Under the pieces are notes generated by a model. It was not told where the DNA came from. It saw only the letters and a list, made by a program, of their open reading frames with translations, and made no database searches. From Suillus spraguei (lineage: Eukaryota; Basidiomycota; Agaricomycetes; Boletales; Suillaceae), in assembly GCA_016800925.1 (NCBI GenBank), contig JABCPU010000258.1:32046-96045 (forward strand): DNA of 64,000 bases, given 5' to 3'. A program made the translations under genes and the position numbers. Shown here piece after piece: positions 20,390 to 32,153 of this stretch (within the stretch, counting starts at the first letter, position 1; every line of letters starts with the position of its first letter).

Positions 20390-22775
20390 ATGATCAAAGA
20401 GGATGATGAGGGCAAAGAGGACAAGGAAGAGGATGAGGACAAGGATGAGGACAAGGATGATGGCAAGGGCTACAAGCAGATTAATGATCTGCCTTGATTC
20501 TATGAGCAGCCCCAAATCTATGACACACCTCAAGGTTACAACCCCTGAGACCCCGGGGCTCCTCAACATTACCAACATCTTCCCTGTTACCCACCAGTCC
20601 CCCCTCAGCTACATTATCAGGACCTGCCACCTTCCAGTCCCCCTCATGACTATTGATCGTTCAGCAATACAACCACCTTGGGCCATCATCTCGACAATGC
20701 ACCATCATCGTCCCACCAGCAACTCCCTCCCCCGACATCATTCAATCCTTATGATTGTCTCCCCAGTGTGCTGACTTTCAGTCACCTCATGCCTTCCAGG
20801 TTCAGCAACATCAAGCAAATGCGTGGAGAATGTCTTGAGAGCCAACAGGCCCGGTGTGTAGCCCAGGGAGATATGAACCTTCCCGGTGAAACAAAAAAAC
20901 TACTGCTGGCCTAAGTTTAAGCGCAATAATAATCCTACTGAAGGTGCAAGTGAGATGTTCGACCCAAGAGGACTGCAATAGAAGCAATTCCTTCTAAGTT
21001 AGTGCGAAGGAAACACAAAAGAACTAATAAAAAACAAAGACTTTGGCTGCCAGAGTTAGTGGCTGCTGTGGTATGTCAGTGTTACTAGCGTGATGTCAGC
21101 AGTACTCGCACAGTATTGGTAGCTATAGCGGTTAGCTAGCGGCAGCAACAACGAAAAAAACTTCTGCGGAAAAAATATACTGCAACTACCAGCAGTGCAG
21201 TAGTGGTAGTGGTTACAGCAGCTCTGTACAAGCGAAGGAGGTGACAATAGAGGTGGTAAAAGAAGAAGCTACTCAGTGAGATCACTGGCTGCAGTCTGGT
21301 TATGAGTAGAGAAATCAAGAGTAGTGTGGTACTTTGAGTGGTTAAGTTACCAGTGGTTTAATTGATGAGCGAGTTTGAACAGAGTAAAGTTCAAAGACAA
21401 ATAGATTTCTACTAGCGAGCATTCAGATACTAAGTCCAAGAGACGGGATGTAACAGGAAGTAACAGTAATGGTATGTATGGTGAGTTCTTTTAACATATT
21501 TCATGTGCATACGGGATGAATAGGTGAGTCCAGTAGCAAAATAGAAAATAAACGATGTATTAGCAAAGAGGCGCACAGCGTGTATTGGCCCCTTGAGATA
21601 TAAGGTAAATCCTGCTGTAGGTTCAGTAATGGCGAAAGTGAATTAACTACGCACCAATGGATCTAGACGGAATTGGACAGGACATGAGGGCATTGGCACG
21701 AGGATCAGTAAGGGTCCACAGAGTAATAACAGTCCTGCCTTAGTGGAGCAAAAAGGCTACATGCTCACTATAAGGGAATTATTCAGTTGCCGCCATAGAC
21801 GGTAATGAGACGCTTGTTGAAAATGGGGATTTGACGGTCAGCTGACTTTGTTCACTACACCAGGACACAGAGGGTGTTCATATATAACCTGCACCATCAT
21901 CTGGCAGAGGCTGAACAAGGCCAGCTCATAACCATGGGCATGATTAGGGTAAGTGATCCGAATCATTCTATTTTCATTTTTGACTTTATTACAGCCTATA
22001 ACTGAAATTTCTGTCATAGTGGCTATTCCCTCTCAATGCCAGCTGCCACCTCCTGTCCACCCTACATCCCTCACGACACCATCTGGCCCAATGCCCAATA
22101 CCAATGCTACACCCCAGCATTTAATGGTCAAGGAAGCAAAGGAGGTGATGAAAGAGCCGAAGCAAGTCATGTGCCAAAAGGTACTCCTTTGAAACACCAT
22201 GTGCATGCCAGAATGGAATACTGAGTTGGTGGAGGAATCATTTTTGGAGGCAGTGGGTCATAACAAGTCATGCAAGAAGTTATCAAGCATCATGACCACT
22301 GTCTGTTCAGTTTTCAAGAAGGAGGCATGGGGTGTTGTTTCTCATCATTATTCCCTCAACCTTGAAGCCAGGGATACAAGGTCACTTACCAACTACAGGA
22401 AGGGTATTGTTGCCCTGCTTCTCATCAATCATGCTTATTTATTTGTGAGTGCATTGTTTTTGTTTCTGATGGTGCTAAATTGACTTAAGTTCTCCCAGAA
22501 AGATCCAACTATCATGTCTCCTGTTAACCATCCCAGTGTCATCGAGACAATCTACAACACCCTCTGGAGCACACACCTTCATAAAGCACTCAGCTTTGAT
22601 GATCTCAACAATTTTGACAACTTGTTTTTAATTGGGGGCATTGCAGTTCACAACAGCCTCCTGGAGTTCCAGGAGGAGATCTATAAGTCAGTTTCTTTTT
22701 CACCAACTTCTCCTTCGGTCACAGAGTACATGGCCATTCAGAATCACAACACTATTGTCCATAATATGCCTACAC
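20390..22775 (+). pseudogene. decayed gene, possibly DUF6532-like, interrupted by hAT
   Basis: The plus strand carries remnants of a proline-rich N-terminal region. An acidic Lys/Asp/Glu stretch (20391-20490) is followed by repeated Tyr/Pro/Gln segments (20500-20780) with stops. Then 1 kb shows little. A putative intron donor GTAAGT follows ITMGMIR (about 21950). Readable blocks follow: VEESFLEAVGHNKSCKKLSS (about 22222-22285), NLEARDTRSLTNYRKGIVAL (about 22360-22420) and, after a short intron-like gap, VNHPSVIETIYNTLWSTHL (about 22520-22577) and LFLIGGIAVHNSLLEFQEEI (about 22622-22680). The layout resembles basidiomycete DUF6532 proteins, but that name is a guess from pattern memory. The last codons lie beyond the hAT at 29579-29654. 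Confidence 0.5.
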
Positions 22776-23454
22776 TAGTGCTGCCAGAGTCTGGTTTGGA
22801 GCTTCGGTTTGGACCTGAACCCTTCAAAACCAGACTATAGGTTCAGTCCCAGGTTTAACATTTTGCAAGAACTGAACCCATTATTAGGTTCGGGGTTCAG
22901 CTGATAATGGAAAATTCTAAACCCGTCTGAACCCATCCAAACTGATTGGTGGGAAGATTAGTTTGTGCTGCATCTGAGGTTCTGTATATGATTCACATTG
23001 ATAATAAATCAGTATCTGTTATGACCATGCAAAACTGGAGATTAGTAAGAAGTCCTGGTCTTACATGGGGTTGTACCGGAGGGTTGTAAAGTCAAAGGGG
23101 CTTGGCCTCAGCTCGTACGCTGTGCCCCTTACCCGAGTATGTGCCCTTAATTTCAGATGAAGCCCAAGGGAGAGTTCTGGTGAAGTCTGGATGGAGGGTC
23201 CGGACGAACTCTAAGGCAGGATAGCTCAACAGAGCTCCGATGGACTTCCGGATGAGTGCGGGAATGCGCCGGAACTATTTCTGGAAGGTAGGGAGTAATG
23301 GTAACACTACTGGAACAAGCTCCAAGTAGAACGGATGAAGGATGGACCACTGGACAAAGTCCAGGGCAGGATAGGAGCAGAGCTCCGGAGGGAAAGATGA
23401 TCCATAGATGTCAGAGGATAGGATAGGATGGATCCGGAGGACTAGGGGTCCGAA

Positions 23455-23822
23455 GGTCCAGAGCTCGGGAAGGAGCGGAGGAGCGGAGGAGCGGGAGGAG
23501 CGGAGGGGGGGAGCGGGAGGAGCGGAGGAGCGGAGGAGCGGAGGAGCGGAGGAGCGGAGGAGCGGAGGAGCGGAGGAGCGGGAGGAGCGGGAGGAGCGGA
23601 AGGAGCGGGGAGGGAGCGGGAGGAGCGGAGGAGCGGAGGAGCGGAGGAGCGGAGGAGCGGAGGAGCGGAGGAGCGGAGGGCGGAGGAGCGGAGGAGCGGA
23701 GGAGCGAGAGGAGCGGAGGAGCGGAGGAGGGAGGAGCGAGGAGCGGAGGAGCGGAGGAGCGGAGGAGCGGAGGAGCGGAGGAGCGGAGGGAAGCGGAGGA
23801 GCGGAGGAGCGGAGGAGCGGAT
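23455..23822. repeat. 8-bp tandem array (GAGCGGAG)n in LTR-C
   Basis: About 40 units with small insertions and losses. The same site has about three units at 4425-4447 and about six at 27515-27568. Long Glu/Arg/Gly/Ser and Ala/Pro/Leu/Arg frames are open on both strands here simply because the repeat lacks stops. Confidence 0.95.
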
Positions 23823-24471
23823 GAGCATAGCTCTGTGGATCTTAGAGGAAGTGTTGGCTACTTGAGAGGAGTAGGTCCGGATATGGTGTAGAGATAGTAT
23901 AGACTACTCCGGACAAGGTCCGGAATAGAAACAGACCAGTATAAGACTACCAAAGGTAGAGTCGGAGGTGAAACAGATGATAGACGGAGATGGACAAAGT
24001 CCGAAAAGATTATAGGACATAGGATCAAAGCTCCGGCCTAGGGAGTGATCCCATAGGCCTGAGTCAGAAGCTTACAAGGGTCGGAGCCCAAGTGCAAGAA
24101 CAGAAACGGAGTTATATAGACATGATAAAGGATACAGAGTAATCAAAGGAATATACAGAAGTAGGAACAATGAATCAGACTAAGGTCTGCAGGAGTTGTA
24201 CTACAAGTTTATATACTGTAGGAGCATGCCAGAGGGTAAGTACGGATAGTCCGAGGCTATGTCTGAAGCATACGGAAACACATTAGTAAGTACAGCGGGA
24301 CATAAGGCTATGAACTCGGAGATGAAGCTTGTACGAAATACTTATCAAGACGGAGGCAGAGATCACCGAGAACCGGAAGCACAGAGATACCCAGAAGCCG
24401 GAGACACAGGTATATTCTAAAAGGGGTAATGCGCAGGTGCACAGGAATAGATCGGATATGAACTCGGATCA

Positions 24472-24608
24472 GATATGGACACAGATCGGATATGGACACA
24501 GATCGGATATGGACACAGATCGGATATGGACACAGATCGGATATGGACACAGATCGGATATGGACACAGATCGGATATGGACACAGATCGGATATGGACA
24601 CAGATGGA
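24472..24608. repeat. 17-bp tandem array (ATATGGACACAGATCGG) x8 in LTR-C
   Basis: Eight nearly perfect units, with GGACACAG recurring every 17 bp from 24477 to 24596. The partner LTR-C has four or five degenerate units near 26795-26880. Confidence 0.95.
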
Positions 24609-24739
24609 TATGGATTGGAGTGGATGGGTGGATCGGATATGTGAACTGGATTGGATGGGTGGATCAGATATGTGTAGGTTGGGTGTCTGGATGTCCATGG
24701 ATTGGATTTGATCTAGACCTGAATGTACGGTATATGACA

Positions 24740-26340
24740 GTGACATTGAACTCAGTCACTTTGTCATTGTCATTGTTGTCAGTCATGTTCTTAATGAGAA
24801 CACTTGCCGGAGTCAGAGCAACTTCCTCGACAAAGTGTTGTGCTGCTAGGTGTAAGGCATGCTCCATACAACTAAATAGATGTTAGCATATACAGAATGT
24901 AATATCAAATAGATCCCTTACCGCACACAGTGCTCGCCTGCAATCCATTTCTTGCCAGAAGGATTGATAGTAAGGGAAACAGTTTGAATTGCAATGTCGT
25001 TATTGGTGGCATTGTCAGCTGTGAACCATCCGACCTTGGTGCGAATGTCATAGTTGTTAATAGTCTGAATCAGAATCCTTCCAATATTGCTGCCACTATG
25101 ATTGCCATTGATGATTGTGAATGCAAGTTGCTCAGTCTTCAACTCCCACTCCTGAGGTTCCCATCAGGGGAGCCAATATAATGCGCTGTGACAGAGAGGA
25201 AAGGGACACCAGGTTCAGATGTCCATGAATCAAAGGTGATGGAAATCTTGCTGTCAACATGTTTAAGTTTCTCTTTGACATGCTGGATGGCAAGCTTAGC
25301 CCATTCAAGAACTTTATCGCAAGTTTTTGTGCAATGGGGAATATCCCTATCTGAAAGCGAGGGCTGAAGGTATTGAAGTAAGCAATGGAATGGTTCCTTG
25401 TTGACGAGTTGGAATGCTTATGCATTGCATGAGTGTCCTAAGTTATGAATACATGAAATGAAAAAACAGCACCTCATCATCAGACACAATTAAGTCGATG
25501 ATATAGTCCATTAGGCCAGACTTTGTGAATTCAGGCACTTTAGATGTGAGCAAACCATCTAATGTTTGTTGGGCTGCATCTGTCGATTTTCAGTCAGGGG
25601 GTATGGCATGATCATGCATCTGGATACCTTGTTCCTTGCAGCAGTCTCAGTAGAGCAGGAAGTGGCATTTCAGGTTGCAAGCAATATGGGTGTGGCAGGT
25701 TGAGATGCTGCCTTTAAAAAACATTGGTGGGATGGTATGTCATTGGCTCTGAAATTGATGTCACCCATGAGTGTGATTGGTTCAATGAATTGAAATGTAC
25801 CTGCATACCTCGCACCACCAGCCATCTTCTTGATCTTGGGTGTGAGGGTTGATACAACCTTTTTCCTGTGTGAATATCATCTTCAAGTCCACACTGCACT
25901 TGTCCTTCTTGGTCTGCTTGCGATGCTCACAATCTCCAAGTGCCTTTGTCCTCTCATAAGCCTCCTCTTTGTCATCTTTGTCCTCACCATCTGAAAAGTC
26001 CTTGAGTGCTGGGGGCTCGTCATTGTCATCATAAACCAGAGGGGTGGTTTGCACTCACTTGGGTGCAGGCTGGCCTTGAGGAGCTGCTGGGGCTGATTGT
26101 TTAGGTAGAGTGATATTGGCAGCTTCATGCAGTTTCTCTGTTGGTTTAATGGCCCGACTGGAGCGACAAGAGAAAAAAATAGTCAGCTTGCCATTGGGTG
26201 CAGGTGGTGCAGGCGGAGGAGGTATGGGGGAGTTGTCATCAGGGTCGTTGTACCACTGAATATCATTAGCATCTTTCAATAAACTGTCGGGTCCAAGTGC
26301 ACATGTCATTTTTGCAGTGGGAGGAAAGGTGAATATTGAA
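24740..26340 (-). pseudogene. hAT transposase, N-terminal half (BED-like finger and catalytic start)
   Basis: On the minus strand the order is a low-complexity N-terminus (PIPPPPAPPAPNGKL near 26240-26190), an acidic segment (PPALKDFSDGEDKDD near 26015-25970), and a BED-like finger segment (LKMIFTQEKGCINPHTQ then DGWWCEVC, about 25890-25812). After introns comes the RNase-H-like start (KISITFDSWTSEPGVPFLSV, about 25245-25190) with its catalytic Asp. GWFTADNATNND follows at about 25045-25010, then EHALHLAAQHFVEEV at about 24864-24820. It stops at the LTR edge. These motifs match hAT transposases of basidiomycetes. Frameshifts are present, and the half lies in opposite orientation to its C-terminal half. 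Confidence 0.85.
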
Positions 26341-26692
26341 CCTGGGATAAGTCACCATCATTTATATCAAAATTTGTGATGCAAAATCAAAAAAATATGA
26401 TGCACCTTGAGTATACCATTGCCATTGAGATTGAAGTATAAGCTTGAAGTAGTTGAATGAGAATCCTGAAGATACATTCTAGACATAAAATATATTATAA
26501 TCTGGATAATGACGGACATTGGGCTTACCGGAACACTGAGTAGATCAACAAGCTGGAAGTCATATGCTGCCAATGGACATGTACTGACTGTTTCAGTCAT
26601 AGAGTAGAAGCCACTCTTGATTTTCCCAAGATCAATATACCCGGGACTGATGGCAATGGCCATGTTTGTTGCCTAGAAGTAGAGAAGGATAC

Positions 26693-27987
26693 TGTCATAT
26701 ACCATACATTCAGGTCTAGATCAAATCCAATCCATGGACATCCAGACACCCAATCTACACATATCTGATCCACCCATCCGCTCCAATCCATATCCATCTG
26801 TGTCCATATCCAATCCATGTCCATATCCGATCCGTGTCCATATCCGATCCGTGTCTATATCCGATCCGAGTTCATATCCGAACTATTCCCGCGCACCTGT
26901 GCATCACCCCTTTTAGAATATACCTGTGTCTCCAGCTTTTGGGTATCTCTGTGCTTCCGGCTCTCGGTGATCTCTGCCTCCGTCTTGATAAGTATTTTGT
27001 ACAAGCTTCATCTCCGAGTTCATAGCCTTATGTCCCGCTGTACTTACTAATGTGTTTCCGTATGCTTCAGACATAGCCTCAGACTATCCGTACTTACCTT
27101 CCGGTATGCTCCTACAGTATATAAACTTGTAGTACAACTCCTGCAGACCTTAGTCTGATTCATTGTTCCTACTTCTGTATATTCCTTGATTACTCTGTAT
27201 CCTGTTATCATGTCTATATAACTCCGTTCCCGTTCTTGCACTTGGGCTCTGGCCCTTGTAAGCTTCCGACTCAGGCCTATGGGATCACTCCCTGGCCAGA
27301 GCTTTGATCCTATGTCCTATAATCTTTTCGGACTTTGTCCATCTCCGTCTATCATCTGTTTCACCTCCGACTCTACCTTTGGTAGTCTTATACTGTCTGT
27401 TTCTATTCCGGACCCTGTCCAGAGTAGTCTATACTATCTCTACACCATATCCGGACCTACTCCTCTCAAGTAGCCAACACTTCCTCTAAGATCCACAGAG
27501 CTATGCTCATCCGATCATCCGCTCCTCCGCTCCTCCGCTCCTCCGCTCCTCCGCTCCTCCGCTCCTCCGGATCCATCCTATCCTATCCTCTGACATCTAT
27601 GGATCATCTTTCCCTCCGGAGCTCTGCTCCTATCCTGCCCTGGACTTTGTCCAGCGGTCCATCCTTCATCCGTTCTACTTGGAGCTTGTTCCAGTAGTGT
27701 TACCATTACTCCCTACCTTCCAGAAATAGTTCCGGCGCATTCCCGCACTCATCCGGAAGTCCATCGGAGCTCTGTTGAGCTATCCTGCCTTAGAGTTCGT
27801 CCGGACCCTCCATCCAGACTTCACCAGAACTCTCCCTTGGACTTCATCCGAAATTAAGGGCACATACTCGGGTAAGGGGCACAGCGTACGAGCTGAGGCC
27901 AAGCCCCTTTGACTTTACAACCCTCCAGTACAACCCCATGTAAGACCAGGACTTCTTACTAATCTCTGGTTTTGCATGGTCGTAACA
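26693..27987 (+). repeat. LTR-C, plus strand, 1295 bp
   Basis: It starts TGTCATATACCATACATTC and ends GCATGGTCGTAACA, with a TATATAAA box near 27117-27124. Flanks are GATAC (26688-26692) and GTCGC (27988-27992). They do not match each other, but each matches a flank of the inverted partner at 23017-24739. Confidence 0.9.
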
Positions 27988-29360
27988 GTCGCTGACACTG
28001 TTGGAAAAGTGCTGGCACTGGTTACACAGGTACATTTTACCTCATCTGAGTAGCCCCTGGTGAACCCTTTTTTTAGGTACGGAAATCTCCCCAAGCCCAT
28101 ACCTTCTTCCAAAAGTGCTGCACCAAGGTCAATGAGCCAAGCCTCGAGCTTTTGAAATGGATTTGCACTTGATAGGCCTCGCTTTTTAGTATGCTGGAGT
28201 GCACACTCAAGTTGCATAAAGTTAGTTGGTTTCTGTCCCTGTCCCTACAAACAATACTAACTTGATCCAATCTACCGGCAGGGAGTAAATAGATTCATAC
28301 AGCTTGCAGTCTGCAGATGATAGTGATGAAGTCCCAAACTTGCAGGGCAAATCTTATGGAGCCTTCAAGCTTTCAGTTGAAGAATGGAAGAAGTTAGAAT
28401 TGATGCATGATGTGCTTCAGGTGTGTGCACACTTCTTTGGTGTTTTATCAACTTTGTATTAATCTACTGTATAACTAGGAGCCGCAAATGCTCAACAGTC
28501 CTTTTCCACAACTCATAAACCTACTGTATGGCGCACGATTCCAGTCCTGGAATATCTTCAACAAACTTGGCAAAATATGGCCAGTTCGTCGAGGTTTGAT
28601 GACTTTTCAACTGCCATTCACTCTGGCCTTGATAATCTTCGCAAGTGGTACTGCAAGACTGATGAAACTGACGTCTATTTTGTTTGCCTTGGTATGTGTT
28701 GTGTTTATTTATAATGCCCTATCTAATGCACTACTCTACTATCCAGCACTCAACCCTAACTACAAGGTCACATATGCGAAGGATAAATGGGAGCCTGCTG
28801 ACTTCAATGAGGGTATGAGACGCTTGCAGCATGTTTTCGACAAATACTATCATTCTCCTTCTTTGCCAATGCAGAGCCTGCTGTTGGAGCTCCTGCCTCA
28901 CTTGCATGCAAGGGTCATACAGCCACAGCTGAATGTGCAATGCTGTCAAGTCTCATGTCGCTAGTGACACCGTGAGCCAAAGGCCTTGACAAGAACTCAA
29001 TGATTACCTTGCTGCCCCACTAGAGGATGTTGAGAATATAGTAGTATGGTGGGGGGTGAGTTTTTTTTTTGTATCACTATTCTTGCAAGTTGACATAAAT
29101 ACTTTTAGCACCATTCTATTCAATATCCCACCATCTCTTGCATCAAAAGATTACCTTGCTATTCAGGGCTCTGCCATTGCATCTGAACGAGCATTTTCCA
29201 CCAGCGGCATCACTGGGACCACACACCAAAATTGTTTGTTGCCGGCAACATTTAGGCCCTTCAGCTGTTGAAGAATGGATATTGTCATGGTCATATATCT
29301 GCAACAGCTCAAGCTGAGTTTGCTGCTGCTTGTGAATACTCTGTCATGGATATGGTGTAG
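27988..29360 (+). pseudogene. hAT transposase, C-terminal half with dimerisation domain
   Basis: After ADTVGK-like codons at the LTR edge and a decayed stretch, the reading shows AFKLSVEEWKKLELMHDVLQ (about 28360-28420). An intron (about 28421-28479) precedes a segment containing PTVWRTIPVLEYLQQTWQ (about 28519-28572) and KTDETDVYFVCL (about 28657-28692). Another intron follows, then ALNPNYKVTYAKDKWEPADF (about 28745-28805). The hAT C-terminal dimerisation motif is YLAIQGSAIASERAFS (about 29155-29202), with a stop at 29358-29360. Single-base losses at about 28484 and 29255 break the frame. This half is in the original orientation. Confidence 0.86.
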
Positions 29361-29578
29361 TTACTCATTTATGTTGAATTTTTCATGTATTTCTTGTAAT
29401 TTTTTTGAATTTATCATAGTGTTCAAGCATTCAAATGCATTCAGAACTCAAACCAAACACTTGTGAAACATTGCAAGGGTCTGGTCTAATTTTCACCCTC
29501 CTTGTGAACTGGACCTAGGTCCAGTTCAGGCACATTTAGAGCCTAAGAACTGGACTGAACCGGACTTTGTCAGCACTA

Positions 29579-29654
29579 GCCTGCACTACATTCAGTTTCA
29601 CAGTCTATCAAACAGGATATGGTTGCTCAAGGGTTGGCTTTGCGTGCAAGTTGA
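29579..29654 (+). pseudogene. last codons of the gene interrupted by hAT
   Basis: Just after the right target copy the frame that stopped at the left TIR resumes: HNMP before the insertion continues as ALHSVSQSIKQDMVAQGLAL and reaches TGA at 29652-29654. This indicates that the hAT split a once-continuous gene (20390-22775). Confidence 0.6.
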
Positions 29655-30440
29655 TTAGTACTAGTATTACTACCACTAGATAATCAGTGACTCACAATCT
29701 AGCTACTAGTGCTATGATAATCTTTGGATCTCTCAAATATATCTATTTTTTACTAGACAAACTTTACTTCTGAAGTGAAAGTCCTAACTGTTCGCATAGC
29801 AGCATTACATACTCAGGTAAATCAAACTCTGCTCGATAACACTTGACAAGCACTTTCAAGATTTAGATTGACTGAGCGTTCATTTCAGTGGTTTTGCAGA
29901 TGCTGGGCCAAAGATAGTAAGATAGACCTCATTCATACATCAGTTCATCACATGACTTAGCATGACTTTTCAATATAACTCATTGTATACAAAACATGAG
30001 CAAAATCCATTCCAGGATTATGTGTGTATAGTCTGTAGCAAGCCAGGCATGTATTTTTTATGATGTAATGTAAAAACTGAGAGATGAGTAGGCTTTATAT
30101 CGTCAAAATGTCATGAGTGAGCATCCAGGCATGTCACAAATGGGTCACAAAGGTAAATTTGCTACCAAAAAGCCTACTCCTCCTTCAGTTGACCGAAAAT
30201 AATAACTCTGAGTAAACCATTTTGATATAGTAGTATGTGTCTACAAAATCTTGGAACAGATTTTGCTAATTCTAATTTGAAGTAAAGTTACGAGCCAAAA
30301 TCATGCATTCTGGCCTCAAGTCACGTGATGAACCGGTGTATGAACGAGGTCAGATGATGATCGACGGAACTTAATACAGACTTACATAATTATTACATCT
30401 ACAGCTCGATCGGTTCAAGTTTGTAGGTTACCGAATTCAG
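29655..30440. other. gene-free AT-rich spacer
   Basis: No coding region, TIR, LTR end or RNA gene could be supported. It separates the hAT nest from the epoxide hydrolase cluster. Confidence 0.6.
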
Positions 30441-30565
30441 TCCAATTTGGAGTACCAATGGCATTATGGTGGAGTCAGCCTGAACCAGCAACCGAAGTTG
30501 ATTTCCTTACACAGCCTCCTATTGAACCAACTTCATACCAATATTTCATTTGCACTTTGACCACC

Positions 30566-32153
30566 ATGTCATCTGAAACTCCTTTCCAAATCAATGTCCC
30601 TGACGAGAAACTGTCCACCCTCCGTGCTAAACTCGAACTCGCTACTTTCCCAGATGAACTACAGGATGCCGGGTGGAAATACGGCTCACCCCTGGTGGAT
30701 ATGAAGCGCCTCACAGAAAGGTGGAAAAACCAGTACGACTGGCGTAAACATGAAAAAGAAATCAATGAAAAGCTGCCAATGTTTACCCGCAATATTGACG
30801 TAGATGGTTTCGACACGCTCAACATTCATTATGTTCACAAGAAGAGCGAAACTGTTGACGCTATTCCGCTGTTGTTTTGCCACGGATGTAGGTTGATGCT
30901 GATTTGTATCCATATAAACCAATATCTTCTGATCTCAAACAGGGCCTGGAAGCTTCTGGGAAGTCATGAAGATTTTGCCACTTCTCACTGCATCGGCCCC
31001 TGAACATCCTAGCTTTCATGTTGTGGCACTTAGTTTGCCTGGTTATGGCTTTTTCGGAGGCTCCTCGCAAACAAGGCTTTGGTCTTAACCAATATGCTGA
31101 GGTGATCACTATTCATTACACGTTCTAAGTTCTCCACATATTGACTGACGTACCTAGGTAGCTCACAAACTCATGATTGCTCTCGGGTACAACGAGTATG
31201 GTACGTCGCTAAGTTACTGCTATTATTGTCTCCGATGGATCAACCAATTTGTTCATTTCTCTTACAGTTACCCAGGGAGGTGACTGGGGTTGCCTTGTGA
31301 GTAATTTTTTACAAGTAGACATTATGACTTATTATTGCTGTATCCTTAGATCACTAGGAAAATGGCTTCTGTGTATGGTGGGAGGCACCACAAAGCATGG
31401 CACACCAACATGCCAGTGTATGTCATTTTCTCGCTCAGCACACCCCCTGATTCATTCTTATTTATGTAGGGCCAAAGTACCGACCTGGAAATCGCCCCTA
31501 TTTTTCTTGTCTTTCTTGCTAACCCCATGGTCTACTGAGGAAAAAGCAGGCATCGAGCGCACCAAGTGGTTCCACGCCAAAGGACAAGGCTACTCCGCTC
31601 AACAGAGCACCCAGCCGCAGACCTCGGTTATGGTCTCACTGATAGCCCTGTTGGCCTGCTTGCTTGGATCTACGAGAAACTGGTCGTTTGGACAGACAAT
31701 TACAATTGGTCTGATGACGAAGGTACTAGTAGCAGCAATATCATTTTCCTGGATATTGCTCACCTATTAAAATAGTGCTGACGTGGATCTCATTGTATTG
31801 GTTCTCCCGTGCCGGCCCCGCTGCCTCCCTTCGCATTTACTTTGAATTGCGTGAAGATTGCGAGGATATAGGCCGAGACCCCACTATTCCTATGGGAGCA
31901 TCGTTTTTCCCCAAGGAACTCATAGTCTTACCTGCAGCGTGCGTTTCTATCAACCAACTTTGTGTTGAAGCTAATATGAGTGTGTAGGTGGCTGCGCCAG
32001 TCGAATAACGTTGTCTCCGAGTCCCATCACAAGACAGGCGGCCATTTTGCTGCCACCGAACGGCCAGAAGAGCTTGTCCAGGATGTGCGCAAGATGTTCG
32101 CGAAGGGGAGCCCTGCATTCGCAATTGTCCCCGGAAGAACTGGATATGCTTGA
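30566..32153 (+). pseudogene. epoxide hydrolase copy 1 (microsomal-type, EHN domain), frameshifted
   Basis: ATG 30566 gives MSSETPFQINVPDEKLSTLR, the typical epoxide hydrolase N-terminal domain. Exon 1 ends at 30887 after FCHG; the next exon supplies the rest of the HGxPG oxyanion motif. Later exons hold the nucleophile motif QGGDWGC (about 31268-31295), GGRHHKAWHTN, AGPAASLRIYFELRED and the catalytic-His motif KTGGHFAATERPEEL (about 32032-32078). The stop is at 32151-32153. An extra T near 31050 and later small indels (about 31500-31625) break the frame. The enzyme class hydrates epoxides to diols at membranes. About 130 bp upstream of the ATG is also shared with copy 2, so the promoter was duplicated too. 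Confidence 0.85.

Larger units (their letters stand above)
23017..24739 (-). repeat. LTR-C, minus strand, 1.7 kb, expanded by two tandem arrays
   Basis: The copy begins TGTTATGACCATGC and ends TATATGACA. It is longer than its 1295-bp partner at 26693 because of an 8-bp GAGCGGAG array and a 17-bp array. Left flank GTATC (23012-23016); right flank GTGAC (24740-24744). The partners of these target copies lie at the other LTR. Confidence 0.88.
22776..29578 (+). mobile_element. hAT-family DNA transposon with nested LTRs and an inverted core
   Basis: Terminal inverted repeats start TAGTGCTGCCAGAGTC on the left and, reverse-complemented, TAGTGCTGACAAAGTC on the right; they agree at 18 of 21 positions. 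The 8-bp targets are GCCTACAC (22768-22775) and GCCTGCAC (29579-29586), 7 of 8 identical, as expected for hAT. Inside are two LTR-C copies. The transposase N-terminal half is on the minus strand (24740-26340) and the C-terminal half on the plus strand (27988-29360), explained by an inversion of 24740-26692. Without the LTRs the element would be about 3.8 kb. Confidence 0.88.

Noticed and set aside
23408..23828. Long open frames on both strands with Glu/Arg/Gly/Ser and Ala/Pro/Leu/Arg repeats
   Set aside because: They arise from the 8-bp array in an LTR, which has no stop codon in several frames; no gene signal and no conservation in the other LTR-C copies.
24472..24608. CRISPR-like regular repeat spacing
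   Set aside because: The 17-bp units are directly adjacent with no spacers, and the genome is eukaryotic.
24475..24711. Open frame of Asp/Arg/Ile/Trp/Thr repeats
   Set aside because: Translation of the 17-bp LTR array, in non-coding sequence.
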